Assembly: GCF_017310015.1 (NCBI RefSeq)
Contig: NZ_CP022297.1
Span: 3,844,001-3,908,000 of the forward strand
Origin: Marinobacterium iners
GTDB taxonomy: Bacteria; Pseudomonadota; Gammaproteobacteria; Pseudomonadales; Balneatricaceae
Reading direction: 5' to 3'
Length of the DNA stretch: 64,000 nucleotides
The position numbers and the translations under genes were made by a program. Positions 42,612-50,757 of this stretch are shown in pieces (position 1 is the first letter of the stretch; each line of letters opens with the position of its first letter). A model generated the notes under the pieces. That model did not search any database. It saw only the letters and a program-made list of their open reading frames with translations, and had not been told where the DNA came from.

Positions 42612-43877
42612 ATGGAAATCATTGCTCAGTACGGCACCATCATGGTGGTTATGGCCTGTATCTTCGGCTTCTTCATGGCCTGGGGTGTAGGTGCCAACGA
42701 TGTAGCCAACGCGATGGGGACTTCTGTCGGGTCCCGCGCCCTGACCCTGAAACAGGCCATTCTGATCGCCATTCTGTTCGAATTCGCTGGTGCCTATCTT
42801 GCCGGCGGGGCCGTAACCGACACAATCCGTAAAGGTATTATCGAGCCCTCCATGCTCAGTGCCAACCCGGAACTTCTGGTCTTCGGCATGATGGCCTCGC
42901 TGCTGGCAGCGGGCATCTGGCTGTTGATTGCGACCCACTTTGGCTGGCCAGTTTCCACCACTCACTCCATTGTCGGCGCCATTGTCGGCTTTGCAGCCGT
43001 TGGTATCTCCATGGAGGCCGTACACTGGAACAAGGTCGGCAATATTGTGGCCAGCTGGGTAGTATCGCCCGTCACGGCCGGCGTCATCGCTTTCTTCCTG
43101 TTCCGCAGTGTACAAAAGCTGATTCTTGATACCGAGAATCCCTTCGCCAATGCCAAACGCTATGTACCCATGTATATTTTCCTGGTGGGCTTCATCATCG
43201 CCATGGTGACCTTCACCAAGGGCCTCAAGCATGTAGGCCTGCACCTGAGCTGGGGCGAAAGCGCTGCGGTTTCGGTGTTGATCGGCTTGGTCACCATGGG
43301 TATCGGCATATTTATGCAGCGCGGCATCAAGCTTGACCCCGAAGCCAATCGCGACTTCCATTTCACCAGCGTGGAAAAGGTATTTGGCGTCCTGATGATG
43401 TTCACCGCCTGCGCCATGGCCTTTGCTCACGGCTCCAACGATGTGGCCAACGCCGTCGGCCCGCTGGCCGCCATTGTCGGCATTGTCAATGCAGGTGGTG
43501 AGGTGGCGCAAAAAGCGGCCATGCCCGCCTGGATTCTGTTGCTCGGTGGTGCTGGCATTGTTGCCGGCCTGGTGATGTATGGTCATAAGGTGATCGCCAC
43601 CGTCGGCCAGAACATTACCGAGCTGACCCCGAGCCGCGGTTTTGCGGCCACGCTGGCGGCCGCCAGCACCGTGGTGGTCGCTTCAGGTACAGGGTTGCCG
43701 ATCTCCACCACTCATACGCTGGTGGGTGCGGTGCTGGGTGTGGGCCTTGCCCGTGGCATGGCTGCGCTCAACCTGCGCGTTGTAGGCACCATTTTTGTAT
43801 CCTGGATCGTGACACTGCCGGCCGGTGCCATCCTGTCGATCATGTTCTTCTTCATGCTCAAGGGCATGTTCTCCTGA
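42612..43877 (+). CDS. pit: Low-affinity inorganic phosphate transporter Pit
   Basis: A 421-residue PiT-family symporter with about ten membrane helices and an internal duplication. The two signature repeats are GVGANDVANAMGTSVGSRAL (about residue 30) and HGSNDVANAVGPLAAI (about residue 275); each half also has the STTHSIVGAI/STTHTLVGAV motif. A cytoplasmic loop (about 180-255) separates the halves. Metal-phosphate/H+ symport is expected; some relatives carry sulfate. Coupled with the DUF47 partner upstream. An inverted repeat follows the stop. Confidence 0.93.
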   Translation: MEIIAQYGTIMVVMACIFGFFMAWGVGANDVANAMGTSVGSRALTLKQAILIAILFEFAGAYLAGGAVTDTIRKGIIEPSMLSANPELLVFGMMASLLAAGIWLLIATHFGWPVSTTHSIVGAIVGFAAVGISMEAVHWNKVGNIVASWVVSPVTAGVIAFFLFRSVQKLILDTENPFANAKRYVPMYIFLVGFIIAMVTFTKGLKHVGLHLSWGESAAVSVLIGLVTMGIGIFMQRGIKLDPEANRDFHFTSVEKVFGVLMMFTACAMAFAHGSNDVANAVGPLAAIVGIVNAGGEVAQKAAMPAWILLLGGAGIVAGLVMYGHKVIATVGQNITELTPSRGFAATLAAASTVVVASGTGLPISTTHTLVGAVLGVGLARGMAALNLRVVGTIFVSWIVTLPAGAILSIMFFFMLKGMFS

Positions 43878-43887
43878 CAGCTCGCCC

Positions 43888-43910
43888 GGGGTGGTCAATC
43901 TGACCACCCC
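43888..43910 (+). terminator. Hairpin terminator after pit
   Basis: GGGGTGGTCA and TGACCACCCC form a perfect 10-bp stem with a 3-base loop, 10 bases after the pit stop. The T run after it is poor (TCGCTTC), so termination may be partial. Confidence 0.55.
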
Positions 43911-43975
43911 TCGCTTCACACTCATGGACCCGCAACCGCAAAGGTAGCAAAATGGGTCAAACAGTGGAGCCCATC

Positions 43976-45139
43976 ATGACCACACACTCGACCCGACACT
44001 CGCTCAGTACCCTTGAAATGATGCGCCGGCTTATCGCCGCGCCCTCCGTCAGCTCTGCATCTGTACACCATGACCAGAGCAACCTGGTTGTAATCGAACA
44101 GCTGCATGAATGGCTTGAAGCGCTTGGCTTTAACACTGAAGTGATGCCGGTGCCGGGACATCCTGAAAAGGCCAACCTGATCGCCACTCTGGGCAGCGGC
44201 CCGGGGGGGCTGGTGCTGTCAGGGCATACCGATACCGTCCCCTGTGATCCGGAGTTGTGGCGCTCGGACCCTTTTTTCCTGACCGAGCGTGACAACCGGC
44301 TGTACGGGCTGGGTACCTGCGACATGAAAGGTTTTTTTGCCCTCGCCATTGAGGCCGCCAAGCACTTCCTCGATCAACCCCTGAAGCAGCCGTTGATCAT
44401 TCTGGCCACCGCCGACGAGGAAAGCTCCATGTCCGGTGCCCGCGCGCTGGCCGAAGCGGGTCGCCCGCTGGCCCGTGCCGCCGTGATCGGCGAACCCACC
44501 CGCCTGCAGCCGATCCGAATGCACAAGGGAATCATTATGGAGTCAGTGCGCATACAGGGCCGATCAGGCCACTCGTCCGATCCTTCACTGGGTGCCAACG
44601 CACTGGAAGCGATGCATGCAGTGATGAGCGAACTGCTGACCCTGCGCAGCGAGCTGCAACAGAAACACCGCAATGCCCAGTTCCGGGTCGACATACCCAC
44701 CCTGAACCTGGGCTGCATTCATGGTGGCGACAGCTCCAACCGGATCTGTGGTCGCTGTGAGCTGGAGTATGATTTGCGGCCACTGCCCGGCATGTCCATT
44801 GACGGGTTGCGCAACGCCATCAGTGAGCGGTTGCGACCGCTGAATGACCGTTTTGGCGTTAAAATCGAGACCCACTCCCAGTTTCCGGGCATTCCACCCT
44901 TCGAGACACCAGCCGACTCGGAGCTGGTACGGCTGGCCGAACGCTTGACCGGCCACCGCGCCGAAGCGGTAGCTTTTGGCACTGAAGCCCCCTTCCTGCA
45001 ATCGCTGGGGATGGATACCATAGTGATGGGACCAGGCAGTATTGATCAGGCCCACCAGCCGGACGAATACCTGGCACTGGATCAGATCAGCCCCACGGTG
45101 GAGTTGTTACGCAACCTGATTGCCCACTACTGCCTTTAA
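43976..45139 (+). CDS. argE: Acetylornithine deacetylase
   Basis: A 387-residue M20-family zinc peptidase removing acetate from N-acetylornithine in arginine synthesis. Metal ligands are seen in LVLSGHTDTVPCD, GTCDMKGFFALAI and TADEESSMSGARAL (catalytic Glu pair), with the dimer-domain GRSGHSSDPSLGANALEAM and the late His in IDQAHQPDEYL. The ATG at 43976 has a GGAG site 6 bases upstream; an ATG at 43952 is the alternative. argA follows directly, so two non-adjacent steps of the acetylated arginine pathway are co-expressed. Confidence 0.92.
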   Translation: MTTHSTRHSLSTLEMMRRLIAAPSVSSASVHHDQSNLVVIEQLHEWLEALGFNTEVMPVPGHPEKANLIATLGSGPGGLVLSGHTDTVPCDPELWRSDPFFLTERDNRLYGLGTCDMKGFFALAIEAAKHFLDQPLKQPLIILATADEESSMSGARALAEAGRPLARAAVIGEPTRLQPIRMHKGIIMESVRIQGRSGHSSDPSLGANALEAMHAVMSELLTLRSELQQKHRNAQFRVDIPTLNLGCIHGGDSSNRICGRCELEYDLRPLPGMSIDGLRNAISERLRPLNDRFGVKIETHSQFPGIPPFETPADSELVRLAERLTGHRAEAVAFGTEAPFLQSLGMDTIVMGPGSIDQAHQPDEYLALDQISPTVELLRNLIAHYCL

Positions 45140-45161
45140 TACAGAACAGCAGGAGCCTGAC

Positions 45162-46502
45162 TTGAGCGCCGTGACTTCCGAATACGTTAACTGGTTTCGC
45201 CACTCGTCACCCTACATTAATGCGCACCGGGGCAAGACCTTCGTACTGATGCTCAGTGGCGAGGCGATTGCCGATGCCAACTTTGCCAACACGGTGCATG
45301 ACATCGCTCTGCTCAACAGCCTCGGCGTACGACTGGTGCTGGTGCACGGCGCTCGTCCGCAGGCGGAGCAGCGGCTGCAGGCACGCGGGGTGGAAACACG
45401 ACTGCACCACGACCTGCGCGTCACCACACCGGAAATACTGGAGTGCGTGATCGAGGCCGTAGGCAGCCTCAGAACCGAAATCGAAGCCCAACTGTCAATG
45501 GGGCTGGCCAACACGCCGATGCACGGGGCACGTATCCGTGTCTGCAGCGGCAACTTTGTCACGGCCCGACCGGTGGGTGTACTGGATGGCGTAGACATGG
45601 GCCACACCGGCGAGCTGCGGCGGATCGATCATGAAGGTGTGCGCCGCCTGCTGGACCTGAATCAGATCGTATTGCTGTCCAATCTGGGCTACTCGCCTAC
45701 CGGCGAAGTATTCAATCTATCGGTAGAGGAAGTCGCCACTCAGGCTGCGATCGCCCTCAAGGCCGACAAACTGATTCTGTTCGGTTCCCGCCCCGGCATT
45801 CAGGACAGCCAGGGTGAGCTGCGCAGCGAACTGCTGGCGTCAACCGCCGCGCGCCTGGTACAGCAATATCTGGCCAAACTGGATGACCCCGAACAGCCTT
45901 ACAGTGAAACCGCCTGCCTGCTGGAAGCCGCCGCGACCGCCTGCCAGCAGGGCGTACCGCGCTGCCACCTGATCAGTTACCACGACGACGGTGCACTGCT
46001 GGCAGAGCTTTTCACCCGCGACGGCCAGGGCACCATGGTCGTGAGTCATTCCTATGAGCAGGTGCGACCCGCCAATATTGAAGATGTGGGAGGTATTCTG
46101 GAGCTGATCGCCCCACTGGAAGAGAAAGGAGTACTGGTGCGTCGCTCCCGCGAGCGACTGGAAGCCGAGATCGAGCGCTTCACGGTCGTAGAACGTGATG
46201 GCGCCATCATCGGCTGTGCCGCGCTCTACCCCTTCCCGGAAGAAGCGATTGGAGAGCTGGCCTGTGTCGCCATCGACCAGACCTACCGGGGCGGACAGCG
46301 TGGTGACATGCTGCTGGAAGCAATCGAGGATCAGGCCATTGCGCTGGGGTTGAAGCGACTGTTCGTACTCACAACCCGTACAGCCCACTGGTTCCTTGAA
46401 CGGGGCTTTGGCAATGCACCGCTGGATGAGCTGCCGGGCGAGAAAAAGGCGCTCTACAACTTCCAGCGCAACTCCAAGGTGTTCTTCAAGCGTCTTGGCT
46501 GA
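45162..46502 (+). CDS. argA: N-acetylglutamate synthase
   Basis: A 446-residue classical ArgA catalysing the first, arginine-inhibited step of arginine synthesis. The N-terminal amino-acid kinase-like domain (about residues 10-285) includes FVLMLSGEAIAD and LVLVHGARPQAEQRL, and binds arginine; the C-terminal GNAT domain (about 295-446) includes IGCAALYPFPEEAIGELACV and RGGQRGDMLLEAIEDQA. The start is TTG at 45162, chosen because AGGAG lies 6 bases upstream and the protein then begins SAVTSEYVNWFRHSSPYIN, as in the family. It overlaps the convergent kinase gene by 17 bases. Confidence 0.92.
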   Translation: MSAVTSEYVNWFRHSSPYINAHRGKTFVLMLSGEAIADANFANTVHDIALLNSLGVRLVLVHGARPQAEQRLQARGVETRLHHDLRVTTPEILECVIEAVGSLRTEIEAQLSMGLANTPMHGARIRVCSGNFVTARPVGVLDGVDMGHTGELRRIDHEGVRRLLDLNQIVLLSNLGYSPTGEVFNLSVEEVATQAAIALKADKLILFGSRPGIQDSQGELRSELLASTAARLVQQYLAKLDDPEQPYSETACLLEAAATACQQGVPRCHLISYHDDGALLAELFTRDGQGTMVVSHSYEQVRPANIEDVGGILELIAPLEEKGVLVRRSRERLEAEIERFTVVERDGAIIGCAALYPFPEEAIGELACVAIDQTYRGGQRGDMLLEAIEDQAIALGLKRLFVLTTRTAHWFLERGFGNAPLDELPGEKKALYNFQRNSKVFFKRLG

Positions 46503-47868
46503 CCGGCCCACCCGGCAGCTCAACCCGGAAACAGGCACCACCCAGCGTTGAGCTGCTGACCTCCAGCGCACCGTCATAGCTGCTAACAATATCCAGCGCT
46601 ACGGCCAACCCGATCCCCTGTCCAGGGGTTTGGCTGTCCAGACGGGCGCCACGCTGCAGAATCACCTGCCGCTGCGCCGGTGCCACACCTGCACCGTTGT
46701 CGCTGATGCTGATCACCAGCTGGTCCGCCTCCAGACCCGCTTCAACCGCCACCTGTCCATTGCCATACTTGAAGGCGTTATCCAGTAAATTCCCCAACAG
46801 CTCCATCAGGTCGCGTTCGTCACCGGCAAACCCTGCATCCGGCTGCAACGACAGGCTGACTTCTGCCGGCTGGGCGGCGTATACCTTCTCCATCACCCGC
46901 ACCAGTCTTTCCAGCAAAGGAGCGACTGCCACTGCCTGTGCCAACACCCGCCCCTCACTCTTGACGGCTCGAGACAGCTGGTACTGTACAATTTGCTGCA
47001 TGCGCTGGGTTTGCTCTTCCACCAGCCGGCGATAGCTGTGTTGATCGGCGCAGTCGTCACCTGCACCGCGTATCACCGCCAGAGGGGTCTTCAAACTATG
47101 GGCTAGATCGGCCAGCGTATTGCGGTAGCGCTCGCGCTGACGCCGCTCGGACTCAATCAACCGATTCAGGCTCTGCGTCACTCCCTGCACTTCCTCCGGG
47201 TAGCGTCCATCCAGATGATCGGTCGTGCCCACCTCGATGCGTTGCAGGTCAGCCGCCAGCTGATCCAGTGGCCGTAACCCCCATCGCATGATGAAATATT
47301 GCGCCAACAGTGCCACCAACCCAACCCCGCTGAGCCACCCCAAAAGCTGCAGACTGAAAGCTTTCATCTCGGAGACTACATGGCTATCGCTGCGCAATAC
47401 CGACACCAGAAAGCGAATATCAGTACCGTCTGCTTCCCAGATCACCGGATACTGGAACAGATACAACCCCTGCTGTGGCAGGTGACTGAACAGTGCCTGT
47501 CCCGGCTGCAGCAATGAACTCGGCAGCCGCTGCACCACATCCGGATCGATGCTCTGACTGGAGCGGGAGCGCCATAGCAGACTGCCGTCTGCGTTATGAA
47601 TAAAGCCATAGACACCCGAGCCATCACGACTGAACCCTGGTTCGAGCACAGTGCTGGGCAGTTTGAGCTGGTTGCCATCCACTTCAACAGCCCCCAGCAA
47701 GAGGTAGACATGCAGCCGCGCCTGTGACGCTTCAGCATTTTCAAGACTGCCATGAAAGGCTTTAAGCAGCGCCACCCCCGCCAAAATAATCACAAGCGGC
47801 AGTATAACCGCCGAGGCCCGCAGCAAACGTGCACGCAGTGACAGGGATACGGCGGCTTCTGAACTCAC
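46486..47868 (-). CDS. PhoQ-like sensor histidine kinase
   Basis: A 460-residue membrane kinase. Membrane helices at about residues 15-36 and 168-192 enclose a periplasmic sensor of about 130 residues. The H-box is LADLAHSLKTPLAVIRG (phospho-accepting His at about 258), the N-box LMELLGNLLDNAFKYGNG, and the G boxes ISDNGAGVAPAQR and GQGIGLAVALDIV. The HSLKTPL variant of the H-box is typical of PhoQ-type kinases. It starts at GTG, overlapping the response-regulator stop by GTGA. The stimulus is unknown; the gene neighbourhood (PepSY protein) hints at an envelope or cation signal. Confidence 0.88.
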   Translation of the reverse strand: MSSEAAVSLSLRARLLRASAVILPLVIILAGVALLKAFHGSLENAEASQARLHVYLLLGAVEVDGNQLKLPSTVLEPGFSRDGSGVYGFIHNADGSLLWRSRSSQSIDPDVVQRLPSSLLQPGQALFSHLPQQGLYLFQYPVIWEADGTDIRFLVSVLRSDSHVVSEMKAFSLQLLGWLSGVGLVALLAQYFIMRWGLRPLDQLAADLQRIEVGTTDHLDGRYPEEVQGVTQSLNRLIESERRQRERYRNTLADLAHSLKTPLAVIRGAGDDCADQHSYRRLVEEQTQRMQQIVQYQLSRAVKSEGRVLAQAVAVAPLLERLVRVMEKVYAAQPAEVSLSLQPDAGFAGDERDLMELLGNLLDNAFKYGNGQVAVEAGLEADQLVISISDNGAGVAPAQRQVILQRGARLDSQTPGQGIGLAVALDIVSSYDGALEVSSSTLGGACFRVELPGGPVSQDA

Positions 47869-48551
47869 GCGGCGGATCCGCCTCCAAGGGCAAAGCGATA
47901 GCCCAGGCCACGCACGGTGGTAATCGGTTGCAGACTTTGATCCGGATCCAGCTTTTGCCGCAGGCGTCGGATGAACACCTCCAGCACGTTGCTGTCTCGG
48001 TCATAGTCCTGATGATAAAGATGTTCGGTCAGTTCTGCCTTGGAGATGGTTTTGCCGGCGTTGAGCATCAGATACTCAAGCGTGCGGTACTCGTAGCTGG
48101 TCAGTCTGACCTCAGTGCCGTTCAGGCTCACCACCCGAGCCGCGGTATCCAGTTCCAGAGGGCCATAGCGCAATATCGGACTGGCATGGCCGGATGCACG
48201 GCGCACCAATGCATTCAGACGCGCCAACAGCTCTTCGGTGTGGAAGGGTTTGGCCAGATAATCGTCCGCACCGGCTTCCAGACCTTCGACCTTGTCCTGC
48301 CAATCACCACGCGCCGTCAAAACCAGTACGGGCATGGTGTGTCCCTCTTCCCGCCACTGCCGAATCAGGTCCAGACCGGACATCTCCGGCAGGCCGATAT
48401 CAACCACCGCGATATCGTATTCATACTCCTGACCGAGATAAAGCGCTTCACGACCACTGCCGGTCTGCTCAATAGTGTAACCCCGCTGCTCCAGCAGGTT
48501 GCACAACTGCCTTCTCAGGTCGGCATCATCTTCAACTATCAGGGCCTTCAT
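47865..48551 (-). CDS. PhoP-like OmpR-family response regulator
   Basis: A 228-residue regulator. The receiver domain has MKALIVEDDADLRRQL, the phospho-acceptor Asp in AVVDIGLPEMSGLDLI (about residue 51), VLTARGDWQDKVEGLEAGADD and YLAKPFHTEEL. The winged-helix DNA-binding domain has VRLTSYEYRTLEYLMLNAG and VEVFIRRLRQKLD-type recognition residues ending in TTVRGLGYRF. It lies between the PepSY gene (1-base overlap) and the kinase gene. Confidence 0.92.
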   Translation of the reverse strand: MKALIVEDDADLRRQLCNLLEQRGYTIEQTGSGREALYLGQEYEYDIAVVDIGLPEMSGLDLIRQWREEGHTMPVLVLTARGDWQDKVEGLEAGADDYLAKPFHTEELLARLNALVRRASGHASPILRYGPLELDTAARVVSLNGTEVRLTSYEYRTLEYLMLNAGKTISKAELTEHLYHQDYDRDSNVLEVFIRRLRQKLDPDQSLQPITTVRGLGYRFALGGGSAA

Positions 48552-48886
48552 CAGTCAGCTGCCTCCACTATCTCATCAGGTAACAACATCTTGCCACTGG
48601 CGGCGTCCACCAGTACTTCACGGATACGTCCCTGTTCCAGCAGGCGGATGGTATAAACAGGCACCCCCTCGTGTTCAATCAGTTCCGCCTTGATCACCTC
48701 CCCTCCCAGCTCATCGCGTACACGCTTGGAAGCCTGCAGTAAATTAACCGCCACAGGGGTACGAGCACCGGAACCCTCGACAGGCTCCGCCGACAGCAAT
48801 GGGCTTACACTCCAAAGCTGCAGGGTAATCAACAGGGCTGTAATCACAGCGGTATGTACAGAGCGGTGATGACGCTCGGCTGGCAT
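48551..48886 (-). CDS. PepSY-domain periplasmic protein
   Basis: A 111-residue exported protein. A signal anchor (AVITALLITLQLWSVSPLLSA, about residues 13-33) precedes a single PepSY domain with RVRDELGGEVIKAELIEHEG and VYTIRLLEQGRIREVLVDA. PepSY domains inhibit proteases or bind envelope partners and often accompany PhoPQ-like systems. Its stop shares a base with the regulator's start, so it is the first gene of a three-gene operon and may be a periplasmic modulator of the kinase (inference). Confidence 0.85.
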   Translation of the reverse strand: MPAERHHRSVHTAVITALLITLQLWSVSPLLSAEPVEGSGARTPVAVNLLQASKRVRDELGGEVIKAELIEHEGVPVYTIRLLEQGRIREVLVDAASGKMLLPDEIVEAAD

Positions 48887-48921
48887 GGTTCTACCTCATG
48901 TGACCTTCTATGGTCGGCGAA

Positions 48922-48944
48922 CGGTTGCGGCTGAACCGCAACCG
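48922..48944. repeat. Perfect 9-bp inverted repeat upstream of the PepSY operon
   Basis: CGGTTGCGG and CCGCAACCG flank CTGAA. On the minus strand it follows a TTGACG hexamer (about 48952-48957) and ends 35 bases before the PepSY start, so it could be an operator or leader hairpin; alternatively it ends the upstream DUF2892 transcript. There is no T run. Confidence 0.45.
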
Positions 48945-49002
48945 ATTTCACCCGTCAATGGATGCATAGGCTAAAGATCCTGATCTGAATCGCGCGTGAA
49001 CG

Positions 49003-49194
49003 TCAGCCGCACTTACGACAGGTGCGCATGCCCAGCAGGCTGTAAAGAGGGCAGGTTCCGGAGATGGCGATCGCGATGATCGGCACGCCAATCAACCCCC
49101 ACCATGTCTGAGGTCCAAAAAAGATCAGTACAATCAGCACCAATCCAATCAGGATTCGCACCAGTTGATCCAGTACACCGATATTGCGTTCCAT
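49003..49194 (-). CDS. DUF2892 (YgaP transmembrane-like) small membrane protein
   Basis: A 63-residue protein with two membrane helices (LVRILIGLVLIVLIFFGP and WGLIGVPIIAIAISGTC) and the DUF2892 signature: NIGVLDQLVRILIG at the start and GTCPLYSLLGM followed by TCRKCG at the end. DUF2892 is the membrane part of rhodanese YgaP in E. coli; here it stands alone. The closing cysteines could take part in sulfur or metal chemistry. Function not known. Confidence 0.85.
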   Translation of the reverse strand: MERNIGVLDQLVRILIGLVLIVLIFFGPQTWWGLIGVPIIAIAISGTCPLYSLLGMRTCRKCG

Positions 49195-49217
49195 ATTGCA
49201 GTCTCCTCGATGATATT

Positions 49218-49451
49218 TCAGCTCTGCCGGGTACGCTTGCGACGTTGTACCAGCAGCAGATACCTCAGGTTATAGGCAAATCCGATCAGCAGTACCAGCG
49301 GTGCACTGAGCACAAACAGCCAACCCAGCGCCGGTACACCAAATGTCTGCCCCAGCCACAGGCTGAGAATACAGATCAGTGCCAATGGAATGCCGGTTTT
49401 CATCAACCGTCGCAGCCAGATATCAGAGCCGATCCTGTTATTTTCCTGCAT
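49218..49451 (-). CDS. Small membrane protein of unknown function
   Basis: A 77-residue protein with two predicted helices (IPLALICILSLWLGQTF and LGWLFVLSAPLVLLIGFAY) and a basic C-terminus (LLLVQRRKRTRQS). The ATG at 49451 has an AAGGAG site, supporting a real gene. It lies 23 bases upstream of the DUF2892 gene, probably one transcript. I do not recognise a family. Confidence 0.65.
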   Translation of the reverse strand: MQENNRIGSDIWLRRLMKTGIPLALICILSLWLGQTFGVPALGWLFVLSAPLVLLIGFAYNLRYLLLVQRRKRTRQS

Positions 49452-49500
49452 CAGATACTCCTTATATCTGTGTCGAGCATAGAGCCGCCGGCGGTTTGGT

Positions 49501-50622
49501 TCAAGCGCTGCCCAGTTCAATCTGGGGCGGGTTAAAGGGCATATCAAAGGCCGCGGCTACCCCGGCACAGGCAACACGACCCGAATGGATGTTCAGCCCG
49601 TGAATAAAGCCCGGGATATCCTGCAAGGCCCGGCGCCACTCATGCTGTGCCAGTGCTTCGATATAGGGCAGGGTTGCATTGGTCAAGGCCAGCGTGGCGG
49701 TACGGGCAACCGCCCCCGGCATGTTGGCGACACAGTAATGGATGATGCCATCCACTTCGAACACCGGGTCGGCATGGGTTGTCGGGCGGCTGGTTTCGAA
49801 ACACCCACCCTGATCGATCGCCACATCCACCAATACTGCACCTGGCCGCATCAGCCCCAGCATACCGCGTGTCACCAGCTTCGGCGCTGCCGCACCGGGC
49901 AGCAGCACGGCCCCAATAACCAGATCGGCCTGAGCCAGCTGCTGCTCAATATTTTCCTGCGTAGAGTAAAGGGTGATCAGCTCTCCGTTGAAACGCTCAT
50001 CCAGCTGCCGCAGTCGGGCAATGGACTTGTCCAGCAGGCATACCTGTGCGCCCATACCCAGCGCAATTCTGGCCGCGTTTTCGCCCACTACTCCGCCGCC
50101 AATAATCATCACCCGCCCCGGGCTCACGCCCGGTACACCGCCGAGCAACACACCACGTCCGCCCTGTGCCTTTTCGAGACAGTGAGCACCCGCCTGCACA
50201 GCCATTCGCCCGGCTACCTCGCTCATCGGCGCCAGAAGTGGCAGGCCTCCGTGCTGATCTTCTACGGTTTCATATCCGATGGCGGTACAGCCACTGGCCA
50301 ACAAGGCATCCGTCAGCTGGCGATCTGCGGCAAGATGCAGGTAGGTAAACAGCACCTGATCGGCACTGAGCCAACTGCATTCATCGGGTTGCGGCTCTTT
50401 CACCTTGACGATCAAGTCGGCCCAGGTAAACACGGCACGTGGATCATCCACGATCACGGCGCCGGCCTGCTCATAATCCGCATCGCTGAAACCAACGGCT
50501 GCACCAGCATTCTGCTCCACTTGCACCTGATGGCCCTGCTCGGTCAGCTCCCGCACGCCCATGGGGGTCATTCCCACCCGGTACTCGTGATTCTTGATCT
50601 CTTTAGGCACACCGACTCGCAT
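49501..50622 (-). CDS. ald: Alanine dehydrogenase
   Basis: A 373-residue NAD-dependent enzyme interconverting L-alanine and pyruvate plus ammonia. The N-terminus RVGVPKEIKNHEYRVGMTP has the substrate-binding Arg and Lys; the catalytic His is in LFTYLHLAADRQL (about residue 96), the Rossmann motif in VMIIGGGVVGENAARIA and the catalytic Asp in VDVAIDQGGCFET. The start at 50622 has an AAAGGAGAG site. It is divergent from ilvD across 135 bases. Confidence 0.95.
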   Translation of the reverse strand: MRVGVPKEIKNHEYRVGMTPMGVRELTEQGHQVQVEQNAGAAVGFSDADYEQAGAVIVDDPRAVFTWADLIVKVKEPQPDECSWLSADQVLFTYLHLAADRQLTDALLASGCTAIGYETVEDQHGGLPLLAPMSEVAGRMAVQAGAHCLEKAQGGRGVLLGGVPGVSPGRVMIIGGGVVGENAARIALGMGAQVCLLDKSIARLRQLDERFNGELITLYSTQENIEQQLAQADLVIGAVLLPGAAAPKLVTRGMLGLMRPGAVLVDVAIDQGGCFETSRPTTHADPVFEVDGIIHYCVANMPGAVARTATLALTNATLPYIEALAQHEWRRALQDIPGFIHGLNIHSGRVACAGVAAAFDMPFNPPQIELGSA

Positions 50623-50713
50623 GGTCTTCTCTCCTTTGTGCACTGAGTTTTGCTCTTCAGTCTAGCTGAAAAGACTCGGCTTTTACTCCCCTCGGCGCTA
50701 GGCGTTTATCTGA

Positions 50714-50719
50714 TATACT
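50714..50719 (+). promoter_or_regulatory. Extended -10 promoter element for ilvD
   Basis: TGATATACT is a TG-extended -10 (TATACT at 50714-50719), 38 bases before the ilvD start. No strong -35 is seen, as is common for extended -10 promoters. Confidence 0.5.
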
Positions 50720-50757
50720 CAGGCTTGTTTGCACAACCGAATTCCGAGGGGAGCCCC

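Noticed and set aside
42585..43586. Reverse open frame of 333 codons across pit
   Set aside because: Composition (His, Gly, Asp-rich) reflects the complement of the Pit membrane helices; no start signal.
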